A stretch of DNA of 64,000 nt from Eucommia ulmoides (taxonomy: Eukaryota; Streptophyta; Magnoliopsida; Garryales; Eucommiaceae), in contig CM028326.1 in NCBI GenBank assembly GCA_016647705.1, positions 46,096,785 to 46,160,784 of the forward strand, given 5' to 3'. This document shows, piece by piece, positions 19,491-30,869 of the stretch. Positions within the stretch are counted from its first letter, which is position 1. Each line of letters opens with the position of its first letter. The position numbers were made by a program, and so were the translations under genes. The notes under the pieces were generated by a model. It saw only the letters and a list, made by a program, of their open reading frames with translations. It made no database searches and was not told where the DNA came from.

Positions 19491-22166
19491 CTATAGATAA
19501 CTCCATCCCGGTTCTTTCTTCGCACCACTCCCTTCCATCTTATGCCTTATCTTAATCACTTCTTCCCACCGACCCAAATCTGCCCATATATTTGATAACG
19601 AAACATAAGCCCCCGAATCACACGGCTCCAACTCTATCACTCTCTCAGCCGCTCTCCTCCCCATCTCAACATCACCATGAACTCTGCAAGCAGACAGCAG
19701 AGTCCCCCATATCAAACCATTGGCTCTTATCGGCATCTTCTCGATAAAACCTTCCGCTTCTTCCAGTCTTCCCGATCGACCAAGAATATCCACCATACAA
19801 GCATAATGTCTATAGCTAGGCTCCATTTTATAGTCCTTTATCATCGAATTTAGGTAAAAATACCCTTCTTCCACTAAACCATTATGACTACAAGCCGATA
19901 AAAGACCGATAAAAGTCACCTCATCCGGTTTGATTCCCGATGTTCTCATTTTTTCGTAGAGTTCTATAGCCTCTAAGCCTTTGCCGTTTTGGGCGTAGCT
20001 CGAAATCATAGCCGTCCATCCGATTAAGTCGGCCCCAACAATCCGATCGAACGATTTAAGACAATCCTCAATGTTTCCGCACTTCGAATGCATCGTGACA
20101 AGCGAGCTTCCAACAGAAACGTCGGATTCTAACCCTTTTTTGATGATGCAGGAATGCAATTGGTTACCTATGTTTGATCCACTTAGTTGTGAAACGGCCC
20201 CAAGAACGGATGAAATTGTGAATGAATCGATCTCGAAATCAAATTTCAACATTTCCCGGAAAAGCTCCATTGCCTCTCTAATATAACCGTTTTGGGCTAA
20301 CCCGGAAGCCAAAGAGGAGCACAAAATTTGATCTTTGAATGGCATCATTTCGAAAACTCTTTTTGATAAAACAAGAACACCACACTTCGAATAAAAACTC
20401 ACCAATGCTCCGCCAACGATTTTGTTATGGCCAAATCCCCTCCGAAGAGCATACCCATGAATTTCTTTACCTGTTTTCATCGAATTTAGAGCCGAAGATG
20501 CAATCAGAACAGCCATTAGAGTCGTTTCGTCCGGTGAAATTCCATCTAGAAGCATCTCCCGAAACAATTCAACAGCTCGATCTTCACACCTGTGTTCAGC
20601 GAACCCTGAAATCATCGACCCCCACGACACGTTATCTCTATCCACTATTCGCTCGAATACTTGGTACGATTCATCTAAGCTTCCGCACTTTGAGTACATC
20701 GTGAAAAGAGAACAACCTACAGAAAGGTCAGAGTTCAAACCCGATTTAAGAGTGAAGCAATGAATATTTCTCCCCAAATTCAAACACTCAATGATGCTCA
20801 GTACACTAGAACAACAGAATTTATCAGGTTTTACCCCCAAACGAAGCATTAGCATGAACAAACCGATCGCTCTCCAAGAACTCTCACTCTGAGCACAACC
20901 CGATATCATGGCAGTCCATATGCCTAGGTTCTTCACATCGTTCGTCTCTTCAAATACCTTTTCTGAAAATTCAAGTTCTCTGATTTTCGAATACATATTG
21001 ATCAACGAAGCCTTGACTGCTGAATCCATGTAGAAACCTGTTTTGTATAACCAACAATGAATCTGAAACGCCTCTTTAGTCATAGTTGAATCTGCACAGG
21101 CAATAACAACACTAGTCACTGTATATATGTTTGTTTCCTCGGTTTTTCTCATTTTTTTGAATAATTCAAGCGCAGAAACAAAATCCCCCCTTTGAACAAA
21201 ACCGGATATAACAGCAGTCCAAGAAACCACATTTCGAATAGGCATCAGCAAAAATTGCTTCATGGCATTGCCCATAGCCCCACACTTGGCATATAAATCA
21301 AGTATAGAAGTACCCACAAAAATATCTTCGGCACCACATTTAATCACCCAACATTGAATTGCTTTGCCCAATTCAAGCTCTTCGAGTGATGCACAAGCCG
21401 TTAAAATGCTTGAAAATGTATAACTATTCGGCAATAACGAACTACGATACATTGGGGAAAAAAGTTCCAAGGCATCATTATATTTTTTGTTTTTAACAGC
21501 CCCGGAAATTATAGCATTCCAACAGACCACATTTTCGCAAAAACCATCATAAAAGACGGTAAGTGCATCTTCAAAGGTGCCACTTTTGGCAAACAAATCA
21601 ATCATTCCAACCCTAACGTAACCGTTCGAGAAGAACCCATTTTTTGTGGCAAGAGCGTATACCTGCTTTCCGCCTATTGGAGATTGTAAAGCAGTACAAG
21701 CAGAAAGAACACTACCATAGGTGAATTGGTTTGGATCAAAACCGGAGGAGTGCATCCAACAAAAAGCTCGCCATGAACCCTCGTATAGAGAATTGTGATT
21801 GTACCCTGAAATCAGAACATTCCAAGAAACGGTATTTCGTTTGGGAATTTCTTCGAACAGGCTATGGGCATACTCCATTTCGGCTGATCTACAATAAGAA
21901 TCGAGCAAAGAGTTTGCGAAGAAGACATTGAAATGGAAAACATGAGTTCTGAGGACGTGGGCATGTACGATTTTGGTGTCTCTGAAGTTGAAATTTCTTG
22001 ATTTGGACCACTCGTTGAAGAAATGAATTGGGTCAAAAGTAGAGAGGTTTTGCTCATGATATACGTTTCTTATTGTTGGGTTTACGTTTACAGCAAGAGA
22101 GGATAGGAGTGTGCTGCCAAAAGCTGCAATTTTCGGTTCAAGGTTTTGATGAATCACGGAATACAT
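19491..22166 (-). CDS. OTP87: PPR RNA-editing factor, OTP87-like (E subgroup)
   Basis: An uninterrupted intronless frame of 891 codons, built of about 20 pentatricopeptide motifs in the P-L-S pattern (recurring VSWNxLISGY, NSYTFSSILTACASL, LYAKCG phrases). The protein ends in E-type motifs (GLIWGTLLSACRVHGDVEMG, then SGAYVSLSNIWADLGRWEEV and a final EPGWSYL) without a DYW domain. Several phrases (IKCGAEDIFVGTSILDLYAK; SVGCSLFTMYSKCGSLDESY) match Arabidopsis At1g74600/OTP87, of similar length (about 895 residues), known to be needed for C-to-U editing of mitochondrial nad7 and atp1 transcripts. The first 40 or so residues are poor in acidic residues, compatible with an organelle presequence. 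The start at 22166 is the first ATG of the open frame. Orthology is my inference; membership in the PLS-class PPR family is certain. Confidence 0.88.
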   Translation of the reverse strand: MYSVIHQNLEPKIAAFGSTLLSSLAVNVNPTIRNVYHEQNLSTFDPIHFFNEWSKSRNFNFRDTKIVHAHVLRTHVFHFNVFFANSLLDSYCRSAEMEYAHSLFEEIPKRNTVSWNVLISGYNHNSLYEGSWRAFCWMHSSGFDPNQFTYGSVLSACTALQSPIGGKQVYALATKNGFFSNGYVRVGMIDLFAKSGTFEDALTVFYDGFCENVVCWNAIISGAVKNKKYNDALELFSPMYRSSLLPNSYTFSSILTACASLEELELGKAIQCWVIKCGAEDIFVGTSILDLYAKCGAMGNAMKQFLLMPIRNVVSWTAVISGFVQRGDFVSALELFKKMRKTEETNIYTVTSVVIACADSTMTKEAFQIHCWLYKTGFYMDSAVKASLINMYSKIRELEFSEKVFEETNDVKNLGIWTAMISGCAQSESSWRAIGLFMLMLRLGVKPDKFCCSSVLSIIECLNLGRNIHCFTLKSGLNSDLSVGCSLFTMYSKCGSLDESYQVFERIVDRDNVSWGSMISGFAEHRCEDRAVELFREMLLDGISPDETTLMAVLIASSALNSMKTGKEIHGYALRRGFGHNKIVGGALVSFYSKCGVLVLSKRVFEMMPFKDQILCSSLASGLAQNGYIREAMELFREMLKFDFEIDSFTISSVLGAVSQLSGSNIGNQLHSCIIKKGLESDVSVGSSLVTMHSKCGNIEDCLKSFDRIVGADLIGWTAMISSYAQNGKGLEAIELYEKMRTSGIKPDEVTFIGLLSACSHNGLVEEGYFYLNSMIKDYKMEPSYRHYACMVDILGRSGRLEEAEGFIEKMPIRANGLIWGTLLSACRVHGDVEMGRRAAERVIELEPCDSGAYVSLSNIWADLGRWEEVIKIRHKMEGSGAKKEPGWSYL

Positions 22167-22327
22167 TAGGCTTCATATGAAATGCTGTGAAAAAGAAATA
22201 GCGTGTTCTCGAAAAGCGCGGGAAGTGTAGCAGCGGTCATCAACTTTGAAGTAAAATTAGGCGTGGAACGATATGAAACTCTAACATTGAGTTTACTAAA
22301 TTTTGTCTTCCCTCATTGAACCATCAA
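22167..22327 (-). promoter_or_regulatory. Short upstream region of the OTP87-like gene
   Basis: Only 161 bp separate the PPR start codon from the tRNA-like sequence on the opposite strand. No clear TATA box is visible. The plus strand contains AAAAGCGCGGGAAGTG (22213-22228), resembling an E2F-type GCGGGAA core, as often seen near housekeeping genes. This assignment is tentative. Confidence 0.3.
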
Positions 22328-22407
22328 GTCAAGATGGCCGAGTTGGCCTAAGGCGCCAGTTCAGGTACTGGTCCGAAAGGGCATGGTTTTAAATCCCATT
22401 CTTGACA
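22328..22407 (+). pseudogene. tRNA-Leu(CAG)-like, decayed
   Basis: The acceptor arm GTCAAGA/TCTTGAC pairs perfectly (7 bp). The D arm region TGGCCGAGTTGG fits box A. The long variable arm is of class II (Leu) type. The anticodon arm CCAGT-TCAGGT-ACTGG contains CAG but leaves a 6-nt loop instead of 7, one base short. The T arm reads ATGGT-TTTAAAT-CCCAT: the invariant C of the T loop (TTCAAAT) is T, and one stem pair is lost, which damages box B. It is most likely a pseudogene of the nuclear tRNA-Leu(CAG) family. No terminal T run lies directly downstream. Confidence 0.75.
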
Positions 22408-22615
22408 TTTGTCTCTTTGTTATGCTTCTATATTTTTTCAATCAGATACTAACCTAAAAATAATTTCTTTCCAATTCTGCACATTTTTATCTTTGTTATG
22501 CCTCTATTTTTTTTCCAATCAGATATTAACCTAAAAATAAATCCTCCCAACTATTTTTCTTGAACTATCGAGGAAAAGCCCGATAAATAAAATAAAATAG
22601 TTATTATATAGTTTA
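22408..22615. other. Spacer with a small duplication
   Basis: AT-rich non-coding sequence containing a degenerate repeat: TATTTTTTCAATCAGATACTAACCTAAAAATAA (about 22431) recurs at about 22508. Nothing else seen. Confidence 0.5.
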
Positions 22616-25600
22616 ATGAAGAATATTTGGGGTAGTCTAAGAAAACTAATGTGTGTTATGACTATTATATATTTTAATGAAGAATATTTTAGAAAGTCCC
22701 GAATAAGAAATAAATTCTTTCAACTAATTTTCTTGAATCTAGGAAAATTCACCATAAAAAAATTATTATTAATTATTTTGATGAGGAATATTTTGGGAAG
22801 TCTCTAGTGAGGACACGTGCAAGACGAAGCTCATGTGTGTTACGACTTTTACATATTTTGATGAGGGATATCTTAAAAAGTCTAGAACAAGGACACATGC
22901 ACATGCCCTAACATGGCTCATTGGTGTTCATGTGCAAAGCACGTGAATCCGAGCATGACTTTTGGGAACCCAAGAATTTTGCCCGGGACCATAGAATGGT
23001 TACCAAGAATATATTCGGTACCAACCACGACCTTTAAGCCACACAAAAAATTAGCATGGATCTACGTATAAATGGATCGTCCTAGGCATAATAGAAACGC
23101 TCCAAGCCCCGTCCCAAGATCGGGACTATGATCTCTGTTGTCCCCAGATGTTTTGATATACAGGTTAACGTTGATGTTTTTATTGAACTTATGATTTTAT
23201 TGAGAGTTTTTAGATTTAATATTCCATTTTGGTAAATAAGAAAAATGTTGAATTTGAAATATAATGATTGAGGATGATTTTCAAGATGACATTTATTGTG
23301 TTACGACTATTATATATTTTGATGAGGGATATTTTAGGAAGTCCCGAATAAGAAATAAATTCTTTCAACTAATTTTCTTGAATCTAGGAAAACTTACCAT
23401 AAAAATGATTATTATTTATTTTGATGAGGACTATTTTGGGAAGTCTCCAGTGAGGACACAAGCAAGATGAAGCTCATGTCTGTTACGACTTTTACAAATT
23501 TTGACGAGCAATATCTTAAAAAGTCTTGAATAAGGACACATGCACATGCCCTAACATGGCTCATTGGTTTTCATGTGCAAAACACGTGAATCTGAGCATG
23601 ACTTTTGGGACTCAAGAATTTTGCTCGGGACCACAGAATGGTTACCAAGAATATATTCGGTACCGACCACGACCTTTAAGCCACACAAAAAATTAGCATG
23701 AATCTACATATAAATGGATCGTCCTAGGGATAATAGAAACGCTCCAAGCCTCGTCCCAAGATCGGGTCTATGACCTCTGTTATCCCTAGATGTTTTGATA
23801 GACATGTTAACGTTGATATTTTTATTGAACTAATGATTTTATTCAGTGTTTTTAGATTTAATATTCCATTTGAGTAAATAAGAAAAAATGTAAATTTGCA
23901 ATATAATGATTGAGGATAATTTTCAAGATGATATTTGACAAAAGATTCAAGATGGTTGTTGATGATGCCTAGAAATGGATCATCGAACAAGTCACTGCTG
24001 AGATCTAAAAGTAAGCTGACAGGGCTTTCTCATTGTCTCTCAGTCTGGGTTCTTACAAAATAATACATCGCGGGTAGGCCTGCCAGTATTGCACCTTCAA
24101 TGTTAGAGCTAATCGAGGGTACAGGGAGAAGATAAGGTGAGGCAGTAAGCGTAAAAGTTTGCTCAGTGCTTATGTATTGTGAGTATAGTAGCGTGTTTCA
24201 ATGAGTATTGCATGTAACACATATATTTTGCATAAATTTGTATACCTCAGACCTCTTAGGTGCTGATATTTATATAGGGAGGGAGGAGACTTATATGATA
24301 AGTCTTTCTTGATTCTCCGTGCACTATTATAGTAATTGCGTGGATCTCGATCCTATTACCATAGAAATGGTTGTGATTGTGGGAGGAGATCACATGATCG
24401 TTATCTTGGGAGAGTAACGGTACCTTCCTTTTTGGGGAGAGGTAGTTCGGACTACTTTTGGAACTGGAGCATGGTGGCACTCGCACCTAAGAAGGTGTGG
24501 CCCGGGTTAGGTTTGGAGATAGGGCCTAACTGAGTTATCCATATTAGGGTTCTCGGGCCAATCGTGTGTTCAATGATATGTAGTGCCCTTGTAACATGTG
24601 ACCGAATTTTCCCTCATTAGATATCCTAGGAAAACTCACCATAAAAAAAAATGATTATTATTTATTTTGATGAGGAATATTTTGGGAAGTCTCCAGTGAG
24701 GACACGTGCAAGACGAAGCTCATGTATGTTATGACATTACATATTTTGACGAAGGATATCTTAAAAAGTCTCGAATAAGGACACATGCACATTCCCTAAC
24801 ATGGCCCATTGATGTTCATGTGCAAAGCACATGAATCCGAGCATGACTTTTGGGAACCCAAGAATTTTGCCCGGGACCACAGAATGGTTATCAAGAATAT
24901 ATTCGGTACCGACCATGACCTTTAATCCACACAAAAAATTAGCATGGATCTATGTATAAATGGATCGTCCTAGGGATAACAGAAACGCTCCAAGCCCCGT
25001 CCCAAGATCGGAACTATGACCTCTGTTGTCCCTAGATATTTTGATAGACAGGTTAACGTTGATGTTTTTATTGAACAAATGATTTTATTGGGTGTTTTTA
25101 GATTTAATATTCCATTTGAGTAAATAAGAAAAATGTTGAATTTGAAATATAATGATTGAGGATGATTTTCAAGATGATATTTGACAAAGGATCCAAGATG
25201 ATTGCTGATGATGCCTAATAATAGATCATCGGACAAGTCATTGCTGAGATCTGAGAGTAAGCTGACAGGGCTTTCTCACTGTCCCTCAGTCTGGGTTCTT
25301 GCAAAACAATACACCGTGGGTAGGCTTGCCGGCATTGCATCTTCAATGTTAGAGCTAATCAAGGGTACAGAGAGAAGATAAGGTGAGGCAGTAAGCGTAA
25401 GAGTTTGCTCGGTGCTTGTGTATTGTGAGTATATTCAACTTGTATCGCATGTAACACATATATTTTGCATAAAGTTTCATTCCTCAGACCTCTTAGGTGC
25501 TGATATTTATATAATGAGGAAAGAGACTTGTATGATGTGTCTTTCCTGATTCTCCGTGCAATGTAATGGTGATTTCGCGGATCTCGATCCTATTACCATA

Positions 25601-25865
25601 GAGATGGCTGTGATTACGGGAGGAGATCGCATGACCTTTATCTTGGGAGAGTAACGATACCGTTCATTTTGGGAGAGGCAGTTCAAATCACTTTTGGAAC
25701 TGGAGCATGGTGGCACTCGCACCTGAGGAAGCGTGGCCCAGGTTAGGTTTGGAGATAGGGCCTAATTGAGTTGTCGATATTAGGGTTCTCAGGCCAGTCG
25801 TGTGTTCAATGACACTTGGTGCCCTTGTAACATGTGACCAAATTTTCCCTCATTAGATACCCTAT
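22616..25865. repeat. Tandem ~1.25-kb repeat array, LTR-derived
   Basis: Two nearly full units (about 23300-24617 and 24620-25865), preceded by partial copies (from 22616 and 22731 to 23290). Each unit has block A (GTCTCCAGTGAGGACAC ... AAGATCGGGACTATGACC, about 500 bp) and block B (TGTTGTCCCTAGATGTTTTG ... TTTTCCCTCATTAGATA, about 830 bp). In the first copy block B is cut after about 150 bp. Block B is bounded by TG and CA and resembles at its start the LTR at 28456. On the minus strand it carries a TATA-like TATATAAATATCAGCACC (near 24265 and 25510), so it is probably made of old LTR sequence. Frames inside appear to be chance ORFs conserved only because the units are alike. Confidence 0.75.
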
Positions 25866-26037
25866 ATTCCTTGGTGCGTAATGATTTTCAACCTGGGAAT
25901 ATTTGGACATTTCTATGAGAATCTGATCTTTTCGTTTCTTCAAGGGTTATTCCCAATCGATGCATTGGCTTCAATCGAACGCTTTAGCTTTTGTTCTTCT
26001 AGAGTATTGGGCATTAAATGTCATGTGACTAATTAGA

Positions 26038-28310
26038 TTGCTGATTGATCCGGCTTGCCAGGCGATGGTTGGTGGGGAATCGTGCTGGAACACGTTTAAA
26101 AAGAGGAAGTCCATGAACTTTTTTGTTGCATTATTTCAGATATCAAACTTGTTCCTGAGCTATTTGTTACGCCAAATTTACACATTCATAATGGCAAAAG
26201 ACTCCAAGTCGGGAGGTAATAGTGGTGAGGAGACTAGGGCGTCGTCTTGGGTACCCCCTGTCAAGGGTGGAGGCACTGCTCACAGGGTTCCCCAACGATG
26301 TCTGCAAGTTTGCCAATTTGCTGGTTGTGCGGGATAACGGAGAGGGGGCAGAATTGGCTAAGGTTCGGTGCCCTCTTGTTTTCAACGCTACAGTTACTTC
26401 TGTAGTGGCTTAGCCGCTTGAGTGGGAGCAGGCTAGGCTCGCGATGAGTGTCTTGACGAGCGTTCAAGTCCATGAGAAGCACTTGTAATACTCTATCCCT
26501 TTTTACGTGCTCTTGATCGCACCTAAGCCATCGTGAAGCGTGTTTCGTTGTCCATTTGGCTGCATCGCATTTTATATTGATGCCTTCATTGGTGGGGTGC
26601 ATTTTTCCCTCAACCATTTCTTCCGCAAGGTTCTTCATTGCGTTAACATAGCGTTTTCCCAGTTGGCTCCCAACACGTAGAGGCTGATAGTAAGGTTTTT
26701 CTTCTTTTGTATGAGGAATAATGTGTTTCATTTGTCTTCTCTATTCTTCTATTTCTATCAGGTTGCCAAAAAATGCGAGTTGATTTGATTGTTGGTGTCA
26801 ATTTTAAACTTAGAGTGGGAGACACATAGTAGAAAATCCCAGAGACCAATCTGAGGTGGAATAATAGGTGTGTCCTAGTGAGAAGATTTTGGGAGCGGTT
26901 GGCTGGAGAGGTAGGGCCCCATCCAATCCCAAGGAGGTGGTCGTCCCCATGTAAGTCTGCTCATTTATTCTTCTCTTCATGGTGGATCGCTCATTTTTTT
27001 ATTTTTTTATTTTTTTTCCTTTCACAGCTTATCTTTTTTGCTTGCCCTTCAATGAGGCAGAAGAGGCTGATGTTGCTCTCTTGTTGGGGCTTCCTGAGGC
27101 AGAGAGGAACTTTGTTTTCCTCAAAACTAACTTGTTTGGTCTCTTCTTCACTACTTTCGCTGAGGGAATCGAGTCTCCGTATTCTAGGTCTGGTTCCCTA
27201 TCAGGATCTGAGTTGTCTTTCTTGGACATGGTGTCCAAGAAAGGAGGCAGGGCCCTTTTTTTTCGTTTTTTTTCCCCCCTAAACCATCATTTGTTGTTAT
27301 TCCAATAATAAGAGATGGTTCTGTTGATGCAGAGATACTGGAGGCTAACCTTGAGATCTCAGAAGGCGCTCAGCCTATTGCAACCTCGTCTTTTTCTTTG
27401 GCGAGTTTACCTGTTGTTGCTCTGGAGACAGCGGTTGTCCCTTTCATAGCTTCATCTAAGGCATAGCCTAGCCTTGGAATTGACTCTTCCAAGAGGCGGC
27501 GCCCTCCTAGTGTCACTGTGGTGATTCAAAAAGAGTCGGCGACAAAGAAGATGAGGAAGCCCCTTCTGGTTGTCTCTGGGAAGAGGAAAGAAAATATGGG
27601 CAAGCTCTCCGGAGGGCCGCTTACCTTCATCAGACCTGCAGGAATGGGCCCCAAGGATTGGAGGGCAAACCATAAGCTCTAGGGTTCTCCTTAATCTGAA
27701 GAACACGACCAAATGGGCCTAGGCCGCATTCCATCCGAAGGACATTTTTGGTGGTAGTCGCGAAGTAGGGCAGAGACCCTGCGTTGAACTTGTTGCAGTC
27801 GAGCGTGGCGATAATGACTCCTACTTCTCTCTGTTTTGACAATTATTGTTATTGCTTTAGATATTTACCAATTTTCCACTGATCATATGACATACCGATG
27901 CTCACTCTTTTGTTCTGCTTGAGGGATGAAAGAGAAATCATGTCTCGGCTCGGGGTCCTCAAGCGAGAGAGAGAAATAAGGTAAAATCTCATCTTGAAGA
28001 TCGAGATAATGGGCCACAAAGGCCGAGCGCGTTACTGTTGAGGCTCATCGGGAGGTTAAGATAGTGAGACACGAAGTTGTTGTTGCGCAACGAGGGGCCG
28101 CTGATGTTGCAGAGATGATTCTATCATTGGAGGCTCCAACAATCATCTGAGTCCAAAGAAGCGGTTCGAACCAGGCTCAATGAAGAGAGGTACGCTCAAA
28201 GGCATACCATGGCTGTATTGGAAAGAGAGAGAAGGAGAGCGGAAGGGTTTCCCTGGGGAGGGAACCTCTAACCTAGGAGATGCTCGTCTTTAAACTAGAG
28301 CTCTTTTGTA
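26038..28310 (+). pseudogene. Element with PF04195-like plant transposon domain
   Basis: The frame starting at 26191 (MAKDSKSGGNSGEETRASSW) resembles a leader. At 26545-26700 conceptual translation gives FGCIAFYIDAFIGG, then FSLNHFFRKVLHCVNIAFSQ and LAPNT. This matches the plant family described as putative gypsy-type transposon (Transposase_28, PF04195; usual form FxxGLRFPLHPFxxxVLxxLxIxPxQLxPNxWR). Further down, about 27030-27300 encodes an acidic/serine region, and about 27940-28260 a charged coiled-coil-like stretch (AHREVKIVRHEVVVAQRGAA). This order is typical of the long first ORF in large non-autonomous retroelements. Many stops and shifts. No RT or integrase is seen. Confidence 0.6.
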
Positions 28311-28455
28311 TTTTTCTTCATTATATTTTGAAAATGCGGGGTATGTCCTCTTGCTAATACGAACAACTTTATGAATTTGTGTTTTGTTCCACTTCTTCAT
28401 TTATCTATACTCTTGTTGTGATTGGCTACATTTGGTCGATATCTTGGTGTCTTTC

Positions 28456-29162
28456 TGTTGAACCCAATGTTTTGATAAACAATTAAATGTTGATATTTTA
28501 TGGAACAAATGTTTTCATTGAGTGATTTCCGATTTAAGTTCCATAGTTGAAATGAGAAAAATATTGATTGAAAAGAAGAATTGTTGAAAACGGGTGTAAA
28601 ATGAAGATTTGAAGAGTATTGAAGATATTGAAGATTGTATTGAGGTTGTAGAAGCTCCTATAGGAAGATTTTTTTTTTTTTTTTTTAATTTATTATTATT
28701 ATTTTTAATGTGAGTGGATTAGACACATTTTTAGGGTAGTTAGGTTGGATCTTTAGTTTGTGAAAATGATTAGGTTTGATTATGCCTATAATTGAATTAG
28801 ATTAGTCTTTAGCATTGTAAAAAACACAAGGGAACTTTCTTAATCTGTGAAAAAAAAATTTATAAAGGTTTGATTATGAGCTTGTGAAAACAATTAAGTT
28901 AATCTTGTACCTGTGAAAATGATTGTAAGGGTTTAATTCTTACTTGGGAAAGGAATCAGGGATTAGTGGGTTGGAAAGCACTATAAAGCTCGGGAGCTAG
29001 ACGTAGGTAAAAGTAGCTCATCGAATCAGGATAAATCGTTGTGTGTCTTTTCTTTATTTCTGGTTTTTTGGTTGTGTAACTTGTGTTGTCTGAAAATTAA
29101 TTGTTTAAATTTTTATCACTACCCAATTCACTCCACCTTTTGTGTAGATCTATAGGCCAACA
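28456..29162 (+). mobile_element. LTR of copia type (SIRE-like), probably solo
   Basis: Starts TGTTGAACCCAATGTTTTGA and ends ATCACTACCCAATTCACTCC...GGCCAACA, with the TG...CA boundary rule and the closing phrase typical of SIRE/Maximus-like LTRs (and of element G here). It contains a T17 tract near 28672-28687. Neither a primer site follows nor a purine tract precedes, and I see no clear 5-bp duplication (CTTTC versus ATCAA). It is therefore a remnant rather than a clean solo LTR. Confidence 0.55.
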
Positions 29163-29254
29163 ATCAATATTTTTGGAAGACATTCCAAATAAATCTTTCA
29201 TCCCCTATAAATATTGCATGGGAGGTCTAGCCATGATATGTCCACTTCTGTTGG

Positions 29255-30117
29255 TGATGAAACAAAAATTAATAAAGAACAAGTTTACCGAATTAGCTTG
29301 GGTTGAGTCGCGTACTTGATCGCTCTCTTTAAGACGTTTCGCGGCTCTGCCCAAGAATGTGCAAGCAGTATAAAAGTCCCGTCGTCCCCAAGATAAAACA
29401 ACCCAAAATCACCTCTGTCTAGGACCTTCTTTGCACAACAGAAGGCCTAGAAACGAACACCCACAAACACTGTTCTAAAGAAGAACAGACAGCTCGAAAA
29501 CTTGAAAAAAAAACTTGAAAACAAAACCGAAAGTTTGAGAGCAGAAAAGTTGTCTGTGTTTTTTTCTTGTGTGTTTCAAACAAATGAAAAAACCATATTT
29601 ATAGGGAAAAAAAAACACTTTCAAAACGTTGGGAGAAAAAAAAAAACGTCAAGACTTTTAATTTCATAATAATGCAAAATGTTTTTTTTTTTTTTTTTTT
29701 AAACTCATAAAGAAGACAGTTTTTTTTTTTTTTTTTAAACATTTCATAAACTGATAAATTTGCTGCAATTCATAACTGTTGGATTTTGAAACTGTTCCAT
29801 TAGATCTGATATGTTTTGAAACTGTTCATGTTTAACAATCTGATCTGATGATATTATTTAAATATTTTTTGTCCAAAAAGAATAAATAAGTGCCACCTCA
29901 TCACAGGCGCGATGTGTGGTAAACCAAAAGAGATGTAACTCCTCTCCCCTCCACAAAATGTGGGTACCCCTTGGGGCACACCCCAAGTGTCTCACATACC
30001 CCTAGATATACTTCTCAATTCCTCTTCTCCCAACCAATGTGGGATAGAAAGAATTGAGGGAAAACTATTTGACACTTTTTATAACAAAAATAATTTCAAA
30101 ATTCTTTTTCTCCAACA
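29255..30117 (-). repeat. 3' LTR of copia D
   Basis: 863 bp; plus-strand ends TGATGAAACAAAAATT and TCTCCAACA. Aligned end to end with 34522-35560 but lacking the 132-bp duplicated unit and a GC-rich stretch present there. Confidence 0.9.
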
Positions 30118-30869
30118 ATCCCCCACTTGAATTTTTAAAATAATTTTTCATCGAGTAGTATTAAACAATATAAGATTGTGTATAAGCAATGGTGTTTGTC
30201 GACTTGAACATTTACATAGTGAAGATGATTTAGATTATACTAGAGTAACTCGTAATTTTGAACTCTATCTCTAACAACATCACACACACAACCTTATCAG
30301 GGTGTAGTTCAAAAACCCGTGTTTTATGGCCATGCACGTGTATCCCAGTATAGTGAATGCTCTAAAGAATTTTGCCCAGAATTCCATAGGAAGCAGCCAC
30401 ACTTCCACATTCACATATGTGAATATGTCAAGAGTACTCCTGTAGCTAGGTACTCCACTCCAAATAGAGTATAGATCTCATTAAGAGTTAATAAAAACTC
30501 AATATTTTATTGCTTCAGGATATCATGCTTCAAACAACACATTTATAAAATAGAACTCAATTTTATTATTATAGCATGATTCTTCTCATATCACTTCATG
30601 AGTTATTATTACCCTTTGAACCTATTTCTTGGGATCTCCAGTCTATAGGTTGGGTTTCCTTTACAAGTGACTCGTCAATCTGTGGGCTTGAGTCCCATTC
30701 CTTTCGAGATTTTGTAAACCGTTTCTCGAGCTAATCCTTTCATCAAAGGATCAGCTAAATTATCATCAGACCGTACATGATCCACTCTCACAGCCCCTGT
30801 AGAGATATACTCCCTAATAGTGTTGTGTTTGCGACGTATTTGTCATTTTTTTCCATTATAATAACGGTT
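30118..30869 (-). other. 3' untranslated region of copia D
   Basis: Non-coding stretch between RNase H and the 3' LTR, with the purine tract next to the LTR. No further ORF or repeat noticed. Confidence 0.6.

Noticed and set aside
19491..22166. Plus-strand frames inside the PPR gene (20071-20286, 20339-20704, 21731-21931)
   Set aside because: Antisense shadows of a well-supported coding sequence.
23724..25236. Two similar 88-codon minus frames (23724-23990 and 24970-25236)
   Set aside because: They look conserved only because they lie in successive copies of the tandem unit. The composition is LTR-like and no domain is seen.
28456..29162. Complete copia element starting at this LTR and ending in element G
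   Set aside because: Orientation differs (plus versus minus), there is no primer site after 29162, and copia D with its own LTRs lies between.
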